Shown here piece after piece: positions 14,583 through 22,966 of a stretch of DNA of 49,117 nucleotides. Position 1 is the first letter of the stretch. Each line of letters begins with the position of its first letter. The stretch is from DASXZH01 sp036502005. Its GTDB lineage: Bacteria; Armatimonadota; Fimbriimonadia; Fimbriimonadales; Fimbriimonadaceae. Location: NCBI GenBank assembly GCA_036502005.1, contig DASXZH010000047.1:1-49117 (forward strand). The letters run 5' to 3'. Under the pieces are notes generated by a model. It was not told the DNA's origin. It saw only the letters and a list, made by a program, of their open reading frames with translations, and searched no databases. Position numbers and translations under genes: made by a program.

Positions 14583-16271
14583 ATGGAAGGACAACCCGCC
14601 GATTTGACCGCCTACCTAGAGGAGCTACAAGTCAGGCGCAAAGATTCTTATCCTAGCAAACCGGCGCTTTACCCGAGGGTGCTTCCGGAAGCTTCGAACA
14701 ATGAAGAACTCTTACGAACGAAGGACGCTTTGGCCAATGCGACCTCCGAGTTGAGGGCGATTGGGGCAACCCGATTGTTTCGACTAAGAGACAGGTTGAA
14801 CCGGCTCGTCGGCCGGGCCAAGCAGCAGCCGCCGCACCCGGTGCCACTTCACGATGCTGCAGTTCCCTCTGACACGCCCGCCGGGTTGGAGGCCGCAATC
14901 TTAAGAAAGCGGATTCAAATCCTTGAGAGTAAAGTTGGGTTTGAGTTCGTCTTGACGGATGAAGGCTCCGACACTTGTAGCTTGGCCACTAGTTTGAAAG
15001 AGCAGTGGTTTCAGAATTTCGCGGTGCGGCAAAGTCTCTCCTCGGAACGGATAGCGCCAGATGGGATCCGGTTACGTTCAACTACAAATCGGCATGCGAC
15101 CGTTTTCTTCGAACCTAGCGCCAGGCTTTCCCCCCTCGCCCTTTATTACTTCGCGGACGCTCTTGAACGGGCTCCGCACGCCCGCTTCGTTTACGCCGAC
15201 AGCCTAGACCCTTTGCATCCAGAAACTGGTTATAAACCTGACTTCGATCCACTTCTTGCTAGGGTGTGGAATTACCGTGGGCGAATCTGGGTCGCTCCTG
15301 ATCGCGAACAAATTGAATTCACGGATTGGCCTCCAGCCGAAGTGGTCCACATCCCCTTCCCGGTTGAGTTCGGGCCAACCCCCATAAAGACTTCCTCATT
15401 CGCAACGTCGTTTTCAAAGGCTCCGTCCATTTCAGTGATCATTCCTACCAAAGATCAGGACAAGTTGCTGAGAGCCTGCGTCGAAAGCATCCAAAAGTTT
15501 GAATCGAGTAGCGTCCAGATTGTAGTCGTCGATAACGGCAGTTCCAAGCCGGAACTCCTTAGATATCTGCAGGAGTTGAGCAGCCGACAGGAAGTTGAGG
15601 TTGTATATGCTCCGATGGCGTTCAATTTCAGCCGCTTAAATAATATTGGAGCCTTTTACGCTAAAGGCGAGGTTTTGGCGCTTGTGAATGACGATATCCA
15701 GTTCGTGGAGGAGGAGGTGTTGGGTAGGCTGGCCGCCCTCGCGGCTGAACCGAATCACGGGGCTGTCGGCCCAATGCTCCTCTACCCAAGTGGCATGATT
15801 CAGCACGGCGGTATGGGACTTGGATACAACGGCTTTAGCTTCGGCGAGCTCCTCTACCGAAACATTTCCCCAGACAGAGCGGCCCTCGATCCGAAGATCG
15901 GCTTGAATCGAAGGATATCTGCGGTTCTGGGTGCCTGTTTGGTGGTAGAAAAGGTGAAGTACGAGGCGGTTGGAGGTCTTGCTGAAGATTTGGCCGTTAC
16001 CTGCAACGATGTGGATCTCTGCCTAAAACTTCGATCGTTTGGTTATGAAAATGTCTACGCGGGGACCTGCCGTGCCATTCATCACGCGCACCAGACCAGA
16101 GGCCTTATGGATAATGAGGAAAAGCTGCTCAGTTATTGGAGGGAGGCGGCCACAATGATCAACCGGTTTGGTATCGACTACGGGGACCCATATTACAATC
16201 CAAATTTGGGCTTTAACGCGGATATCGGCAAGCCTGTTAAACCGCGGGTACAAAAACCCTGGTTAGATTGA
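14583..16271 (+). CDS. Family 2 glycosyltransferase
   Basis: From 14583 the product has about 562 residues. The N-terminal third has a predicted coiled stretch (LLRTKDALANATSELRAI). The GT2 domain starts with PSISVIIPTKDQ, then IVVVDNGSSK, FNFSRLNNIGA, and LVNDDIQF as the metal-binding acidic motif, followed by LLYPSGMIQHGG and TCNDVDLCLKLRSFGY. This is the layout of O-antigen and exopolysaccharide rhamnosyl/galactosyl-type transferases. An in-frame TTG start at 14532 exists but the ATG is preferred. Confidence 0.85.
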   Translation: MEGQPADLTAYLEELQVRRKDSYPSKPALYPRVLPEASNNEELLRTKDALANATSELRAIGATRLFRLRDRLNRLVGRAKQQPPHPVPLHDAAVPSDTPAGLEAAILRKRIQILESKVGFEFVLTDEGSDTCSLATSLKEQWFQNFAVRQSLSSERIAPDGIRLRSTTNRHATVFFEPSARLSPLALYYFADALERAPHARFVYADSLDPLHPETGYKPDFDPLLARVWNYRGRIWVAPDREQIEFTDWPPAEVVHIPFPVEFGPTPIKTSSFATSFSKAPSISVIIPTKDQDKLLRACVESIQKFESSSVQIVVVDNGSSKPELLRYLQELSSRQEVEVVYAPMAFNFSRLNNIGAFYAKGEVLALVNDDIQFVEEEVLGRLAALAAEPNHGAVGPMLLYPSGMIQHGGMGLGYNGFSFGELLYRNISPDRAALDPKIGLNRRISAVLGACLVVEKVKYEAVGGLAEDLAVTCNDVDLCLKLRSFGYENVYAGTCRAIHHAHQTRGLMDNEEKLLSYWREAATMINRFGIDYGDPYYNPNLGFNADIGKPVKPRVQKPWLD

Positions 16272-16434
16272 TTTCGCGGAGAGACTCGCGGAGCATCCGG
16301 AATACTAGTGAGGCGCGGGTGCCAAGCCCTTCTTGGATGAGCGAATGCCCGCTTGACGACTTCGGCCGCAAGCAATAACCAAAGCCTATCGAATTTGGAG
16401 AACGCTTTTCCAGCAAAGACCCATAATAACGTAA

Positions 16435-17253
16435 GTGCCGATACCCAAAGTTATTCACTCAATATGGATGCAGGGCCGGTTAAATGCACCGCCTCTCGTG
16501 AAACTCTGCTTAGATCGTTGGGAATCGCTTAATCCATCGTACGATCTGCGGGTCCTCGATCAACCTGCGGTTGAGAAAATTATTGGCAAGGATGTTCCGT
16601 TTTGGGCTGACATGAAAACGGAAGCTTTATCTGATATCGTGCGAGCACGTTTATTATTAGATGAGGGCGGAATTTGGACGGACGCCACCGTTCTTCCGTT
16701 GGTTTCCCTTGAAAAATGGCTGCCACCTCTGACCGCCGAATCCAGCTTTTTTGCCTACTCTCGCCCTGGAGCGGATCGGCCCATCTCCTCCTGGCTAATT
16801 GCGTCGGGCCAAGGGCATGTCATTATCCAGAAATGGTGGGATGAGATACTTCAATTTTGGGACAAACCGCGAACTCTAAATACATACGGAGGAGGCCTGA
16901 TCGCGCCCGATCCAATTGCGTCGGTTTCCCCTGCTCAAGGCGGCGCGACGGATGAATATCCATATTTCTGGTTCCACTATCTTTTCGACTATATTCTCTC
17001 CAAAGACCCCGAGGCGGCGGCCATTTGGGACAGGTGTGCGAAAATCCCTGCCCGAGGCGCGCACGCTCTTCATGACCTTCTCGAAGGGAAGCGCCCAACA
17101 ACTCGGAAAGAGATGATACGCGCAGCTAATTGGGCGCCAGTTCAAAAAATGAGTTGGCGTTCTGACTATCCCATTTCAGTTCTTTCCGCGCTGCCGGTAG
17201 ACGGGCAGCGCCAGGGGCCTGGATGGTTGAGAAAGCTACTCAAACGCTATTAG
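16435..17253 (+). CDS. Capsular polysaccharide synthesis protein (Caps_synth family glycosyltransferase)
   Basis: A 272-residue protein that starts IPKVIHSIWMQG and has the sugar-nucleotide motif LLLDEGGIWTDATVL, as in Caps_synth and related DXD glycosyltransferases. It is the last of four surface-glycan genes. The start is GTG at 16435. The gene spacing in this group (37 to 242 bases) is loose, unlike the tightly packed haem operon, so these may have separate promoters. Confidence 0.8.
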   Translation: MPIPKVIHSIWMQGRLNAPPLVKLCLDRWESLNPSYDLRVLDQPAVEKIIGKDVPFWADMKTEALSDIVRARLLLDEGGIWTDATVLPLVSLEKWLPPLTAESSFFAYSRPGADRPISSWLIASGQGHVIIQKWWDEILQFWDKPRTLNTYGGGLIAPDPIASVSPAQGGATDEYPYFWFHYLFDYILSKDPEAAAIWDRCAKIPARGAHALHDLLEGKRPTTRKEMIRAANWAPVQKMSWRSDYPISVLSALPVDGQRQGPGWLRKLLKRY

Positions 17254-17382
17254 TTCATGAATCTGCCGTAATGAGCGGTGGGAAAGAATGACATCGAGTC
17301 TGTCGCTAAATCATAAAGCCCGCCGTTTCGAACTCCGATAGCCTTAGAAAGTTGGGAAGATATATTTTTAGCCTTAGGACCC

Positions 17383-17411
17383 TTGAGTTGTGCGGCAATT
17401 GTCCGTACAAT
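17383..17411 (+). promoter_or_regulatory. Promoter with overlapping quasi-palindrome for DUF1778/GNAT module
   Basis: TTGAGT (17383-17388) and TACAAT (17406-17411) are 17 bases apart. The spacer contains the near-palindrome CGGCAATTGTCCG (17393-17405), a plausible binding site for the ribbon-helix-helix antitoxin. Confidence 0.55.
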
Positions 17412-17440
17412 AGGAGTAGATTCTTTTTGGAGAACGAAGA

Positions 17441-17710
17441 GTGGCATTGAAGTCAAACAGATTGGATTTAAGAATGGATCCCAAGAATAAATCGCTTCTT
17501 GAAAGGGCAGCTACGATTCTGGGGCTGTCTATCACTGCATACGCAACTTCTGCGTTAGTGAACAATGCTCAAGAAGTAATTGATCGGTTCGAACGAACTG
17601 TCCTCAGTGACCGAGACCGTGATCTATTTCTCGAGGCACTCGATTCGGCCGACAAACCGAACGATGCCTTGCTCTCTGCCGTGTCTGATTACAAAGCAAC
17701 GGTAGAATAG
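17441..17710 (+). CDS. DUF1778 antitoxin (TacA-like)
   Basis: The 89-residue product has the DUF1778 pattern: an N-terminal ribbon (LDLRMDPKNKSLLERAA), a helix (LGLSITAYATSALVNNAQEVI), and a C-terminal toxin-binding tail with FLEALDSADKPNDALLSAV. Family members bind DNA, repress their own operon, and neutralise a GNAT acetyltransferase toxin. The start is GTG at 17441 with GGAG eight bases upstream. The toxin gene begins two bases after the stop. Confidence 0.9.
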   Translation: MALKSNRLDLRMDPKNKSLLERAATILGLSITAYATSALVNNAQEVIDRFERTVLSDRDRDLFLEALDSADKPNDALLSAVSDYKATVE

Positions 17711-17711
17711 C

Positions 17712-18206
17712 TTGCTTATTGAGCAACTGGCCTCGCATCATGTTCGAACGCATTTCGATTGCGGTACTGACGCTCTCAATAACTTTATCATTAAGCTCGC
17801 ATCCCAGCACGACGCGCGCGGCTTCGGAAAAACATATGTTGCGCTGATGCCGGGGGAAACGGACATCTGCGGCTATCTTAACGTTTGCGCGGGAAGTGTT
17901 GAGTTTGAAAATGTGCCTGAGGACATTGCTCACAAGTTGCCGAAACACCCCCTCCCGGTTCTGCACCTTTCAAGGATGGCCGTTCACAAGGACTTAAAAG
18001 AGCAAGGAATAGGGAAACTTCTTCTCGTTCATTGCTTCAAACTGGCGACGACGGCTTCTGAAAAGATCGGCATTCATGCTGTCGACGTCGTCGCGAAGGA
18101 CGAGGCGGCCAAGAAGTTCTATCTGCATTTTGGGTTCAAACAGTTTCTTGATAGCCCAAACCACCTATTTCTGCCGTTGAAGGTAATTAAGCAACTCGGC
18201 CTTTAA
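17712..18206 (+). CDS. GNAT-family acetyltransferase toxin (TacT-like)
   Basis: The 164-residue protein matches TacT-type toxins, which acetylate the amino group of aminoacyl-tRNA and stop translation. It has FDCGTDALNNFI at the N-terminus, LSRMAVHKDLKEQGIGKLLL as the acetyl-CoA loop, and AKKFYLHFGF with the conserved tyrosine. Pairing with the DUF1778 gene, with one base between them, is diagnostic. The start codon appears to be TTG, which may keep its expression below that of the antitoxin. Confidence 0.88.
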   Translation: MLIEQLASHHVRTHFDCGTDALNNFIIKLASQHDARGFGKTYVALMPGETDICGYLNVCAGSVEFENVPEDIAHKLPKHPLPVLHLSRMAVHKDLKEQGIGKLLLVHCFKLATTASEKIGIHAVDVVAKDEAAKKFYLHFGFKQFLDSPNHLFLPLKVIKQLGL

Positions 18207-18230
18207 TCGATTGCATTTCACAGCTTCTCT

Positions 18231-18797
18231 TCACTGCAACGTTCTATAAGCCGGGAAGTCTCCCACATACTCCTGATAAGCGGCAGGCCAATCCTTAAAA
18301 AGCTGCTGTCCCTCTTGAATGGGCATACGCCCGGATCTCACCAGTTTTCCGATCGCGTCTTCCAGTTCATCCTTGGTTTTCGCGCCTAAATCGTAGCCAT
18401 TCACATTTATGTGAAGCGGTTCTGGCCAAAGGTTGTAAAGGTTATTCGAGCCGCCAACCGTGAGCGGAATAAGATGGTCGAACTCATACTTGCTGTGCTC
18501 GGACCAAGGCACTTTGTATTCCGCGGCATCCTCTTGTTTTTCTTCCTCGCTCACGTTGCGGTAGCGGCCGGTTCTGAAATCCGGCGCGGTGACCACCGCT
18601 TCTGTGATGTCCGGATTTACATCGCCAGGCGTTAGCTTAGGATCTGGCCCAACGCCAACGGGATAAGGCGCGTGAAAATGAAATGCATGCCCGTGGGATT
18701 GGGGAACGGCAAGCAGAATCGCCAAAATGATCGCCAAAACGGCGGCAACGCCCCAAATAATCTGAATTCGGCGCTTTAATCTAGGATTATTTGGCAT
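18231..18797 (-). CDS. Membrane-anchored HNH-like protein
   Basis: A 188-residue protein with a basic N-terminus, one hydrophobic segment (about residues 13-31), then a His-rich stretch (HGHAFHFHAPYP) and an HNH-type core with YEFDHLIPLTVGG and NLYNLWPEP. It ends with the DELEDAIGKLV...WPAAYQEYVG helix seen in small exported HNH-fold proteins. The fold usually binds DNA and a metal ion; here it faces the outside of the membrane. It is on the opposite strand to its neighbours. Substrate and role are unknown. Confidence 0.7.
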   Translation of the reverse strand: MPNNPRLKRRIQIIWGVAAVLAIILAILLAVPQSHGHAFHFHAPYPVGVGPDPKLTPGDVNPDITEAVVTAPDFRTGRYRNVSEEEKQEDAAEYKVPWSEHSKYEFDHLIPLTVGGSNNLYNLWPEPLHINVNGYDLGAKTKDELEDAIGKLVRSGRMPIQEGQQLFKDWPAAYQEYVGDFPAYRTLQ

Positions 18798-18848
18798 ACT
18801 TCGGAAACAATTGCATGGGGAAGCGTATCAATCTTTGAGGGAGACTTA

Positions 18849-19268
18849 ATGAAATATTTAATTACCGTTGTTTCGATATTTGCCATTGTGGCAACTGTGT
18901 TTGCTCAGGATAGCACTGGCACAAAGATCAGCAAGGCTGTTCGGAAAACTGAACAGAAAGTTGGCACTTACGCCAAGAAGACATCCAAGGGATTCAACCA
19001 TGCCGTGCAGCGCACCGACAAGCGGTACGCAACCGCCGAAAAGCGCAAGCAGGATAAGAACCGGCAGATTACGACCCACACCCGCGTTACAACCCACACC
19101 GTCGTCCACACGAAGGTTCGACACCGTGCGAGAAGGCATCGCCACGTAATGCATCGCATGCACCGCACCACAAGGCACACCATGCATCGCCATACGACGC
19201 ACGTCATGCATCACACCATGATGAAAAAGACGATGGACAAGCATATGGATAAAAAGCCAAATCCGTAG
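18849..19268 (+). CDS. Exported His/Met/Arg-rich basic protein
   Basis: The 139-residue product has a signal peptide ending TVFAQ, then a Lys-rich segment, and from about residue 78 a stretch made almost only of His, Met, Thr, Arg and Val (for example HVMHRMHRTTRHTMHRH). Such composition suggests copper or other soft-metal binding, or binding to acidic polymers, but no family is recognised. GAGGGAGA lies before the ATG. A strong terminator follows directly. Confidence 0.75.
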   Translation: MKYLITVVSIFAIVATVFAQDSTGTKISKAVRKTEQKVGTYAKKTSKGFNHAVQRTDKRYATAEKRKQDKNRQITTHTRVTTHTVVHTKVRHRARRHRHVMHRMHRTTRHTMHRHTTHVMHHTMMKKTMDKHMDKKPNP

Positions 19269-19293
19269 CCTCACGTCGTAATTCAAACTTTTC

Positions 19294-19326
19294 GAGCCAC
19301 TCCTTAAATGGAGTGGCTCTTTTTTT
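19294..19326 (+). terminator. Rho-independent terminator
   Basis: A perfect 10-bp stem, GAGCCACTCC (19294-19303) with GGAGTGGCTC (19310-19319), a 6-base loop and seven T. It ends the His/Met-rich protein gene. Confidence 0.95.
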
Positions 19327-19351
19327 GTTTGTCAGGGTCTTTAATTAGGTT

Positions 19352-19729
19352 ATGGCCACTCAAGAAGATGTGCGGCGCATTGCTATGGCGCTGCCCGGTG
19401 TTTTGGAATCGGAGGAACACTTTGCCTTTAGCGTGATGGTTAAAGGGAAGCCCAAGGGCATTATTTGGTTGTGGAACGAAAGGGTCGATCCCAAAAAGCC
19501 GAAGGTGCCAAATCCGGGCGTGTTGGCGATTCGGACTGCGAACCTAAGCGCCAAGGAGATGCTGCTCGGCTCCGATTCTAAGAAGTTCTTTACGGAAGAT
19601 CACTATAACGGCTATCCGGCTATTCTGGTTCGTCTGGAAGAGGTTACGCCGGAAGATTTGGAGGATTTGATTCTGGAGGCTTGGCGCACGAAAGCTCCGA
19701 AGGAGCTTCTGGGAAGGCTTGAGTCTTGA
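19352..19729 (+). CDS. MmcQ/YjbR family protein
   Basis: The 125-residue sequence fits the MmcQ/YjbR (CyaY-like fold) family: VRRIAMALPGVLESEEH at the start, LAIRTAN, FFTEDHYNGYPAILVRL, and a final LILEAWRTKAPKELL helix. The biochemical role of the family is unsettled. A TTTAAT box ends six bases before the ATG, so the mRNA may be leaderless. The last codons (LES, stop) are made of a GAGTCTT heptanucleotide array. Confidence 0.85.
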   Translation: MATQEDVRRIAMALPGVLESEEHFAFSVMVKGKPKGIIWLWNERVDPKKPKVPNPGVLAIRTANLSAKEMLLGSDSKKFFTEDHYNGYPAILVRLEEVTPEDLEDLILEAWRTKAPKELLGRLES

Positions 19730-19935
19730 GTCTTGAGTCCTCAACATTTCATGGCCCAATTAATGAATTTGTCATTGCGAGGAGCGAAAGGGCGACGAAG
19801 TCGCCCAGGAGCGACGCGGCAACCTGACTGGAAGCACCACCGGCTTGAAGATCAAGAGGTCAGCCCGTAGGATGGCAAAATCTATAATCCCGAGGACTCA
19901 ATACCTTAGGCCGAATGCCGAAGGCCGAATGCCAG
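19721..19935. repeat. Repeat-filled intergenic region
   Basis: Three elements are present. Heptanucleotide units GAGTCTT, GAGTCTT, GAGTCCT at 19721-19741 overlap the MmcQ stop. An element of the GTCATTGCGAGGAGC...GCGGCAACCT kind at 19767-19830 has an inner hairpin GGGCGAC-GAA-GTCGCCC (19790-19806). Heptanucleotide units AGGCCGA, ATGCCGA, AGGCCGA, ATGCCAG at 19908-19935 reach the end of the next gene. Confidence 0.8.
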
Positions 19936-19937
19936 AT

Positions 19938-20702
19938 TCACCGTTTCTCTTCCGGATCATCTCCGATGCTTCCTTCAAAAAGCTTCCGTAGCCTTTCCTT
20001 TTCGTCGCGCTCTTTCTCTCGGCGCTGGACTTCGGTGTAATAGTTTTTGTCGTAGCGTTCCCACTTTTTGGTCGCTCCGCCATAGCTGCCCCCACCCTTG
20101 CCATAGCGTGCGAAAGGAAGCCGGTCCGCCCCATAGAAGTAGGCCAAAACAAATGGCAGCGCCGCAAATGGGGCCAGTACGGGGTCGGTCTGGAAGAAGA
20201 TAAATGCCACCGAGATCCAGGCGATCCACTTTGCCGCCAACGGGATCACAAACATGAACAGCATTTGGGTGTTGGGGTCCCGCGTCGCCCAAATGACAGT
20301 GATGGCCACCACGGGCGCCCATCCTCCCGCCATCACGTCGGTGGTGGGCACGTGCAGTATAAGGGTGCCCAGCCATACACACGCGGAGGACAGGAACGTG
20401 AAGATCAGGTAAACGGCTAGATACTTGATGGAGCCCAACTCGCGTTCGACCATGCCACCAATTCCCCAAATCCAAAGGCAAAGAAAAAGAGCGGAAAGCG
20501 GGTCCAGAATCGCCAGAGGGTAGGTTACAAAACCCCAGGGACGTGAAACCGCGAAGGCGGGAAAGAAGGCTAACACGGCCGTTAGCTGCCCGTGGGTCAT
20601 CCAGTTGAAAACAAAGCACGCCACCGAGGCGACCACGATGGCCACCGTAACAGGCGCGCTATTGGCTTTTGCTGCCGAACCGAAGTCGCGAAACATACTC
20701 AT
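19938..20702 (-). CDS. Rhomboid-like membrane protein lacking the catalytic serine
   Basis: The 254-residue protein has about six hydrophobic segments and rhomboid-like landmarks: PWGFVTYPL, GGMVERELGS, YLIFTFLSSACVW, and GGWAPVVAITVIWA where active enzymes have GxSG. The serine nucleophile is missing, so it is probably a pseudoprotease, which in other systems binds and chaperones client membrane proteins. The C-terminal 60 residues are soluble and charged. It lies 24 bases after the haem operon on the same strand and is likely co-transcribed. Confidence 0.7.
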   Translation of the reverse strand: MSMFRDFGSAAKANSAPVTVAIVVASVACFVFNWMTHGQLTAVLAFFPAFAVSRPWGFVTYPLAILDPLSALFLCLWIWGIGGMVERELGSIKYLAVYLIFTFLSSACVWLGTLILHVPTTDVMAGGWAPVVAITVIWATRDPNTQMLFMFVIPLAAKWIAWISVAFIFFQTDPVLAPFAALPFVLAYFYGADRLPFARYGKGGGSYGGATKKWERYDKNYYTEVQRREKERDEKERLRKLFEGSIGDDPEEKR

Positions 20703-20726
20703 CGACTAGCTATTATGGGCGCAATC

Positions 20727-21635
20727 TCAAAGCAGGGTTAGGGCTAACGCGGCCACCGCATCCATTACAGGTTCGTCGGCGTTGATGCAATCGGCGAGCC
20801 TGAAGTTAAGGCCACGTTCGGCGCACTTCTCTTTTGCTTCAATTCCTAGGTCGTAACGGACTTCAAGATGGTCGGAAACGAAGCCAACAGTACAAGAAAC
20901 TACATTCTTATATTTCTTTTCTTGCGCGGTCTTTTCAAGGACATCTAAGATGTCCGGCCCGAGCCAAGGTTCTCCGGTTGCGCTTGCGCTTTGGAACGCA
21001 AACGTCCAATGCGGGATTTTTGCCTTGTTCGCTACCAACTCCGCCGTTTCGAGCAGTTCCATCTTATAGGTGTCGCCTTCGGCCAGGATCTTTTCAGGAA
21101 GGGAGTGAGCGGAAAAGATGACCAGGGTGTCATTTCGATCCCAGCCTTCTAGTTGTTTTTCGACTCTTTTTGCCAGCGCTGTTATAAGGGCAGGCAGCGT
21201 CCCCCACCGCTCTAAGAAACAGAGTTTGATGTGGCTTCCAAGCTTTGCACGTGCTTCCAGGGCGTAATGCTTGTAAGCGGCTATGCTGTATGTTGAAAAA
21301 TGCGGTGCTAGGACCATACCGACCGCCTTTTGGATGCCATCCTTAACCATTTGGTCAACAGATTCCGCCACGAATGGGTGGGTGTGCTTCGCACCAACGT
21401 ATAACTTGACAGGGTAGCCGCGCTTCTCAAAGCCTTTTTGAATTAGCTGAGCTTGTTTTTCGGAGACTTCCGTGAGCGGCGATGGGCCGCCGATCGCTTT
21501 GTATCGGCTAACCAGATTCTCCAACTGTTCGGGAGTTGGAGGGCGCCCGCGGCGAATATGGGTGTAGTAAGGCTCGACTGCGTCGAGCGAGGCAGGGGTT
21601 CCGTAATGCATAACCAGCAGGCCGAGCTTGCTCAT
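20727..21635 (-). CDS. cpfC: Coproporphyrin ferrochelatase
   Basis: The 302-residue enzyme inserts ferrous iron into coproporphyrin III (formerly HemH). It has LGLLVMHYGTP at the N-terminus, the iron-ligand histidine in LAPHFSTYSIAAY, IFSAHSLPEKIL, and GFVSDHLEVRYDLG with the catalytic glutamate. The short soluble form and the presence of chdC upstream place it in the coproporphyrin-dependent route. Its start overlaps the stop of cgoX (ATGA). Confidence 0.93.
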   Translation of the reverse strand: MSKLGLLVMHYGTPASLDAVEPYYTHIRRGRPPTPEQLENLVSRYKAIGGPSPLTEVSEKQAQLIQKGFEKRGYPVKLYVGAKHTHPFVAESVDQMVKDGIQKAVGMVLAPHFSTYSIAAYKHYALEARAKLGSHIKLCFLERWGTLPALITALAKRVEKQLEGWDRNDTLVIFSAHSLPEKILAEGDTYKMELLETAELVANKAKIPHWTFAFQSASATGEPWLGPDILDVLEKTAQEKKYKNVVSCTVGFVSDHLEVRYDLGIEAKEKCAERGLNFRLADCINADEPVMDAVAALALTLL

Positions 21636-22966
21636 AATCTCTCCGCTATTTTAGCCGCTGCCTCGCGTCCCTGCCGTATGCAGTCAGGGACCCCAACTCC
21701 CTTGTAAGAAGCTCCCGCGAGCAGTAGCCAGGGATGGTTGGCAAGTTCTGCTTCCAGGTCTTTCAGCCAATCCAGATGGCCGACCTTGTACTGCGGAAGA
21801 GCTTTATCCCATGTCGACGGACGGCAAAATAGGGGTTCGTTCTGGATGTTTAGAAGCTGCTTTATTCGCGGCAACGCTTGATTTTCATCCCCTCTAAGGA
21901 AAACTCTTAGGATGACTTTATCGCTTGGCGCACGCCGCTCCCACTTTTCTGAGGCGTAGGTGCAGCCGGAGATGACATCGTCTTCGCCTTGGGGGACGAG
22001 GAATCCAGTGCCGCGCATTTCATTGCCGATATCGGCTCGGTTAAAGCAGAAAGTGACGATTCTGCTGCCTACAAACTCTAGCTCACCGAGCTTGGCCGCA
22101 AGCTTGGGGGCTGACTTCTTGAGCAAGGCTGCTGTCGCAAAGGATGGCGCCGTGCAAAGAACAAAATCAGCTTCTACGGTTGAGTCGTCAGTTTCCACGC
22201 TTGCTGCGGTTAATGTTCTTGCCGCCGCTCGGTTAATCGTGGTTCTTGTAAGGGAGCCCGCCAGGCTGTTGGGCAAGAATCCCATCCCCTGCTTAAGGGA
22301 TAAAAACCCAGGAGGAGGTTTCGGGATTTCCATCTTCGTTGCATTGTTTTCGCTAGGGATCGATCCGTCTTTCCTCTCAAGGTTAAGGCTTCCTTGCTTT
22401 TGCTCCAACTCCATGTAGTTCGGATAAAGCGCGCGAACGCTCAGCGTTTCTGCGCGTCCGCCGTGGGTTCCCGCCATGAGCGGCTCGACAACCATTCGCG
22501 AAAACTCTTCGCCGAATCGACGGCGGAAGAAACTGGCGATCGATTCATCTTCGCCACTACCTTGTGGCTGACCAGGCTCTAACTTGGCGCGTTCTTTACC
22601 ATTTGGTGAAAGAAAGGCCACTTGATCTGAAGCGGGCCAATCGAGAGCGGAAAAGTTAATAATAGAGGGCGGCACCTGGTGCAGTTCGCCATCTGCCAAG
22701 ATCGAAAATCCGCTCGACTTCGGCTCGATAACCTCGTCTTCGATCCCAAGCGCCCTTATCAATTCCATCGCTTCTGGTTTGCGGGCAAAGAAGCAGTCCG
22801 GCCCCAACTCCAGCGGGCATCCGTTTTCGCGAGTAGTTGCCACTTTTCCGCCCAACGGACCAGGCTCTAACAAAGTGATTTCGCAGTCGGTGGACTGCTC
22901 CAAATAGTAGGCAGCAGATAGACCAGTAAGGCCGCCACCAACAATGACGACCCTCTTAGGCGGCAA
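21632..22966 (-). CDS. cgoX: Coproporphyrinogen III oxidase, HemY/CgoX type
   Basis: The 444-residue flavoprotein has the FAD-binding start VVIVGGGLTGLSAAYYLE, GGKVATTRENGCPLELGPDCF, and a C-terminal WLLLAGASYKGVGVPDCIRQG that closes the FAD site. In the coproporphyrin-dependent route it oxidises coproporphyrinogen III to coproporphyrin III with oxygen. It overlaps hemE upstream by 11 bases and cpfC downstream by 4. Confidence 0.92.
   Translation of the reverse strand: MPPKRVVIVGGGLTGLSAAYYLEQSTDCEITLLEPGPLGGKVATTRENGCPLELGPDCFFARKPEAMELIRALGIEDEVIEPKSSGFSILADGELHQVPPSIINFSALDWPASDQVAFLSPNGKERAKLEPGQPQGSGEDESIASFFRRRFGEEFSRMVVEPLMAGTHGGRAETLSVRALYPNYMELEQKQGSLNLERKDGSIPSENNATKMEIPKPPPGFLSLKQGMGFLPNSLAGSLTRTTINRAAARTLTAASVETDDSTVEADFVLCTAPSFATAALLKKSAPKLAAKLGELEFVGSRIVTFCFNRADIGNEMRGTGFLVPQGEDDVISGCTYASEKWERRAPSDKVILRVFLRGDENQALPRIKQLLNIQNEPLFCRPSTWDKALPQYKVGHLDWLKDLEAELANHPWLLLAGASYKGVGVPDCIRQGREAAAKIAERL

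Noticed and set aside
17325..17345. Another TTCGAAC T-loop-like motif
   Set aside because: The surrounding bases do not fold into a cloverleaf.
18858..19286. 142-codon minus-strand ORF opposite the His/Met-rich gene
   Set aside because: The + frame has a signal peptide, ribosome site and terminator; the minus frame mirrors its CAT/ATG-rich codons.
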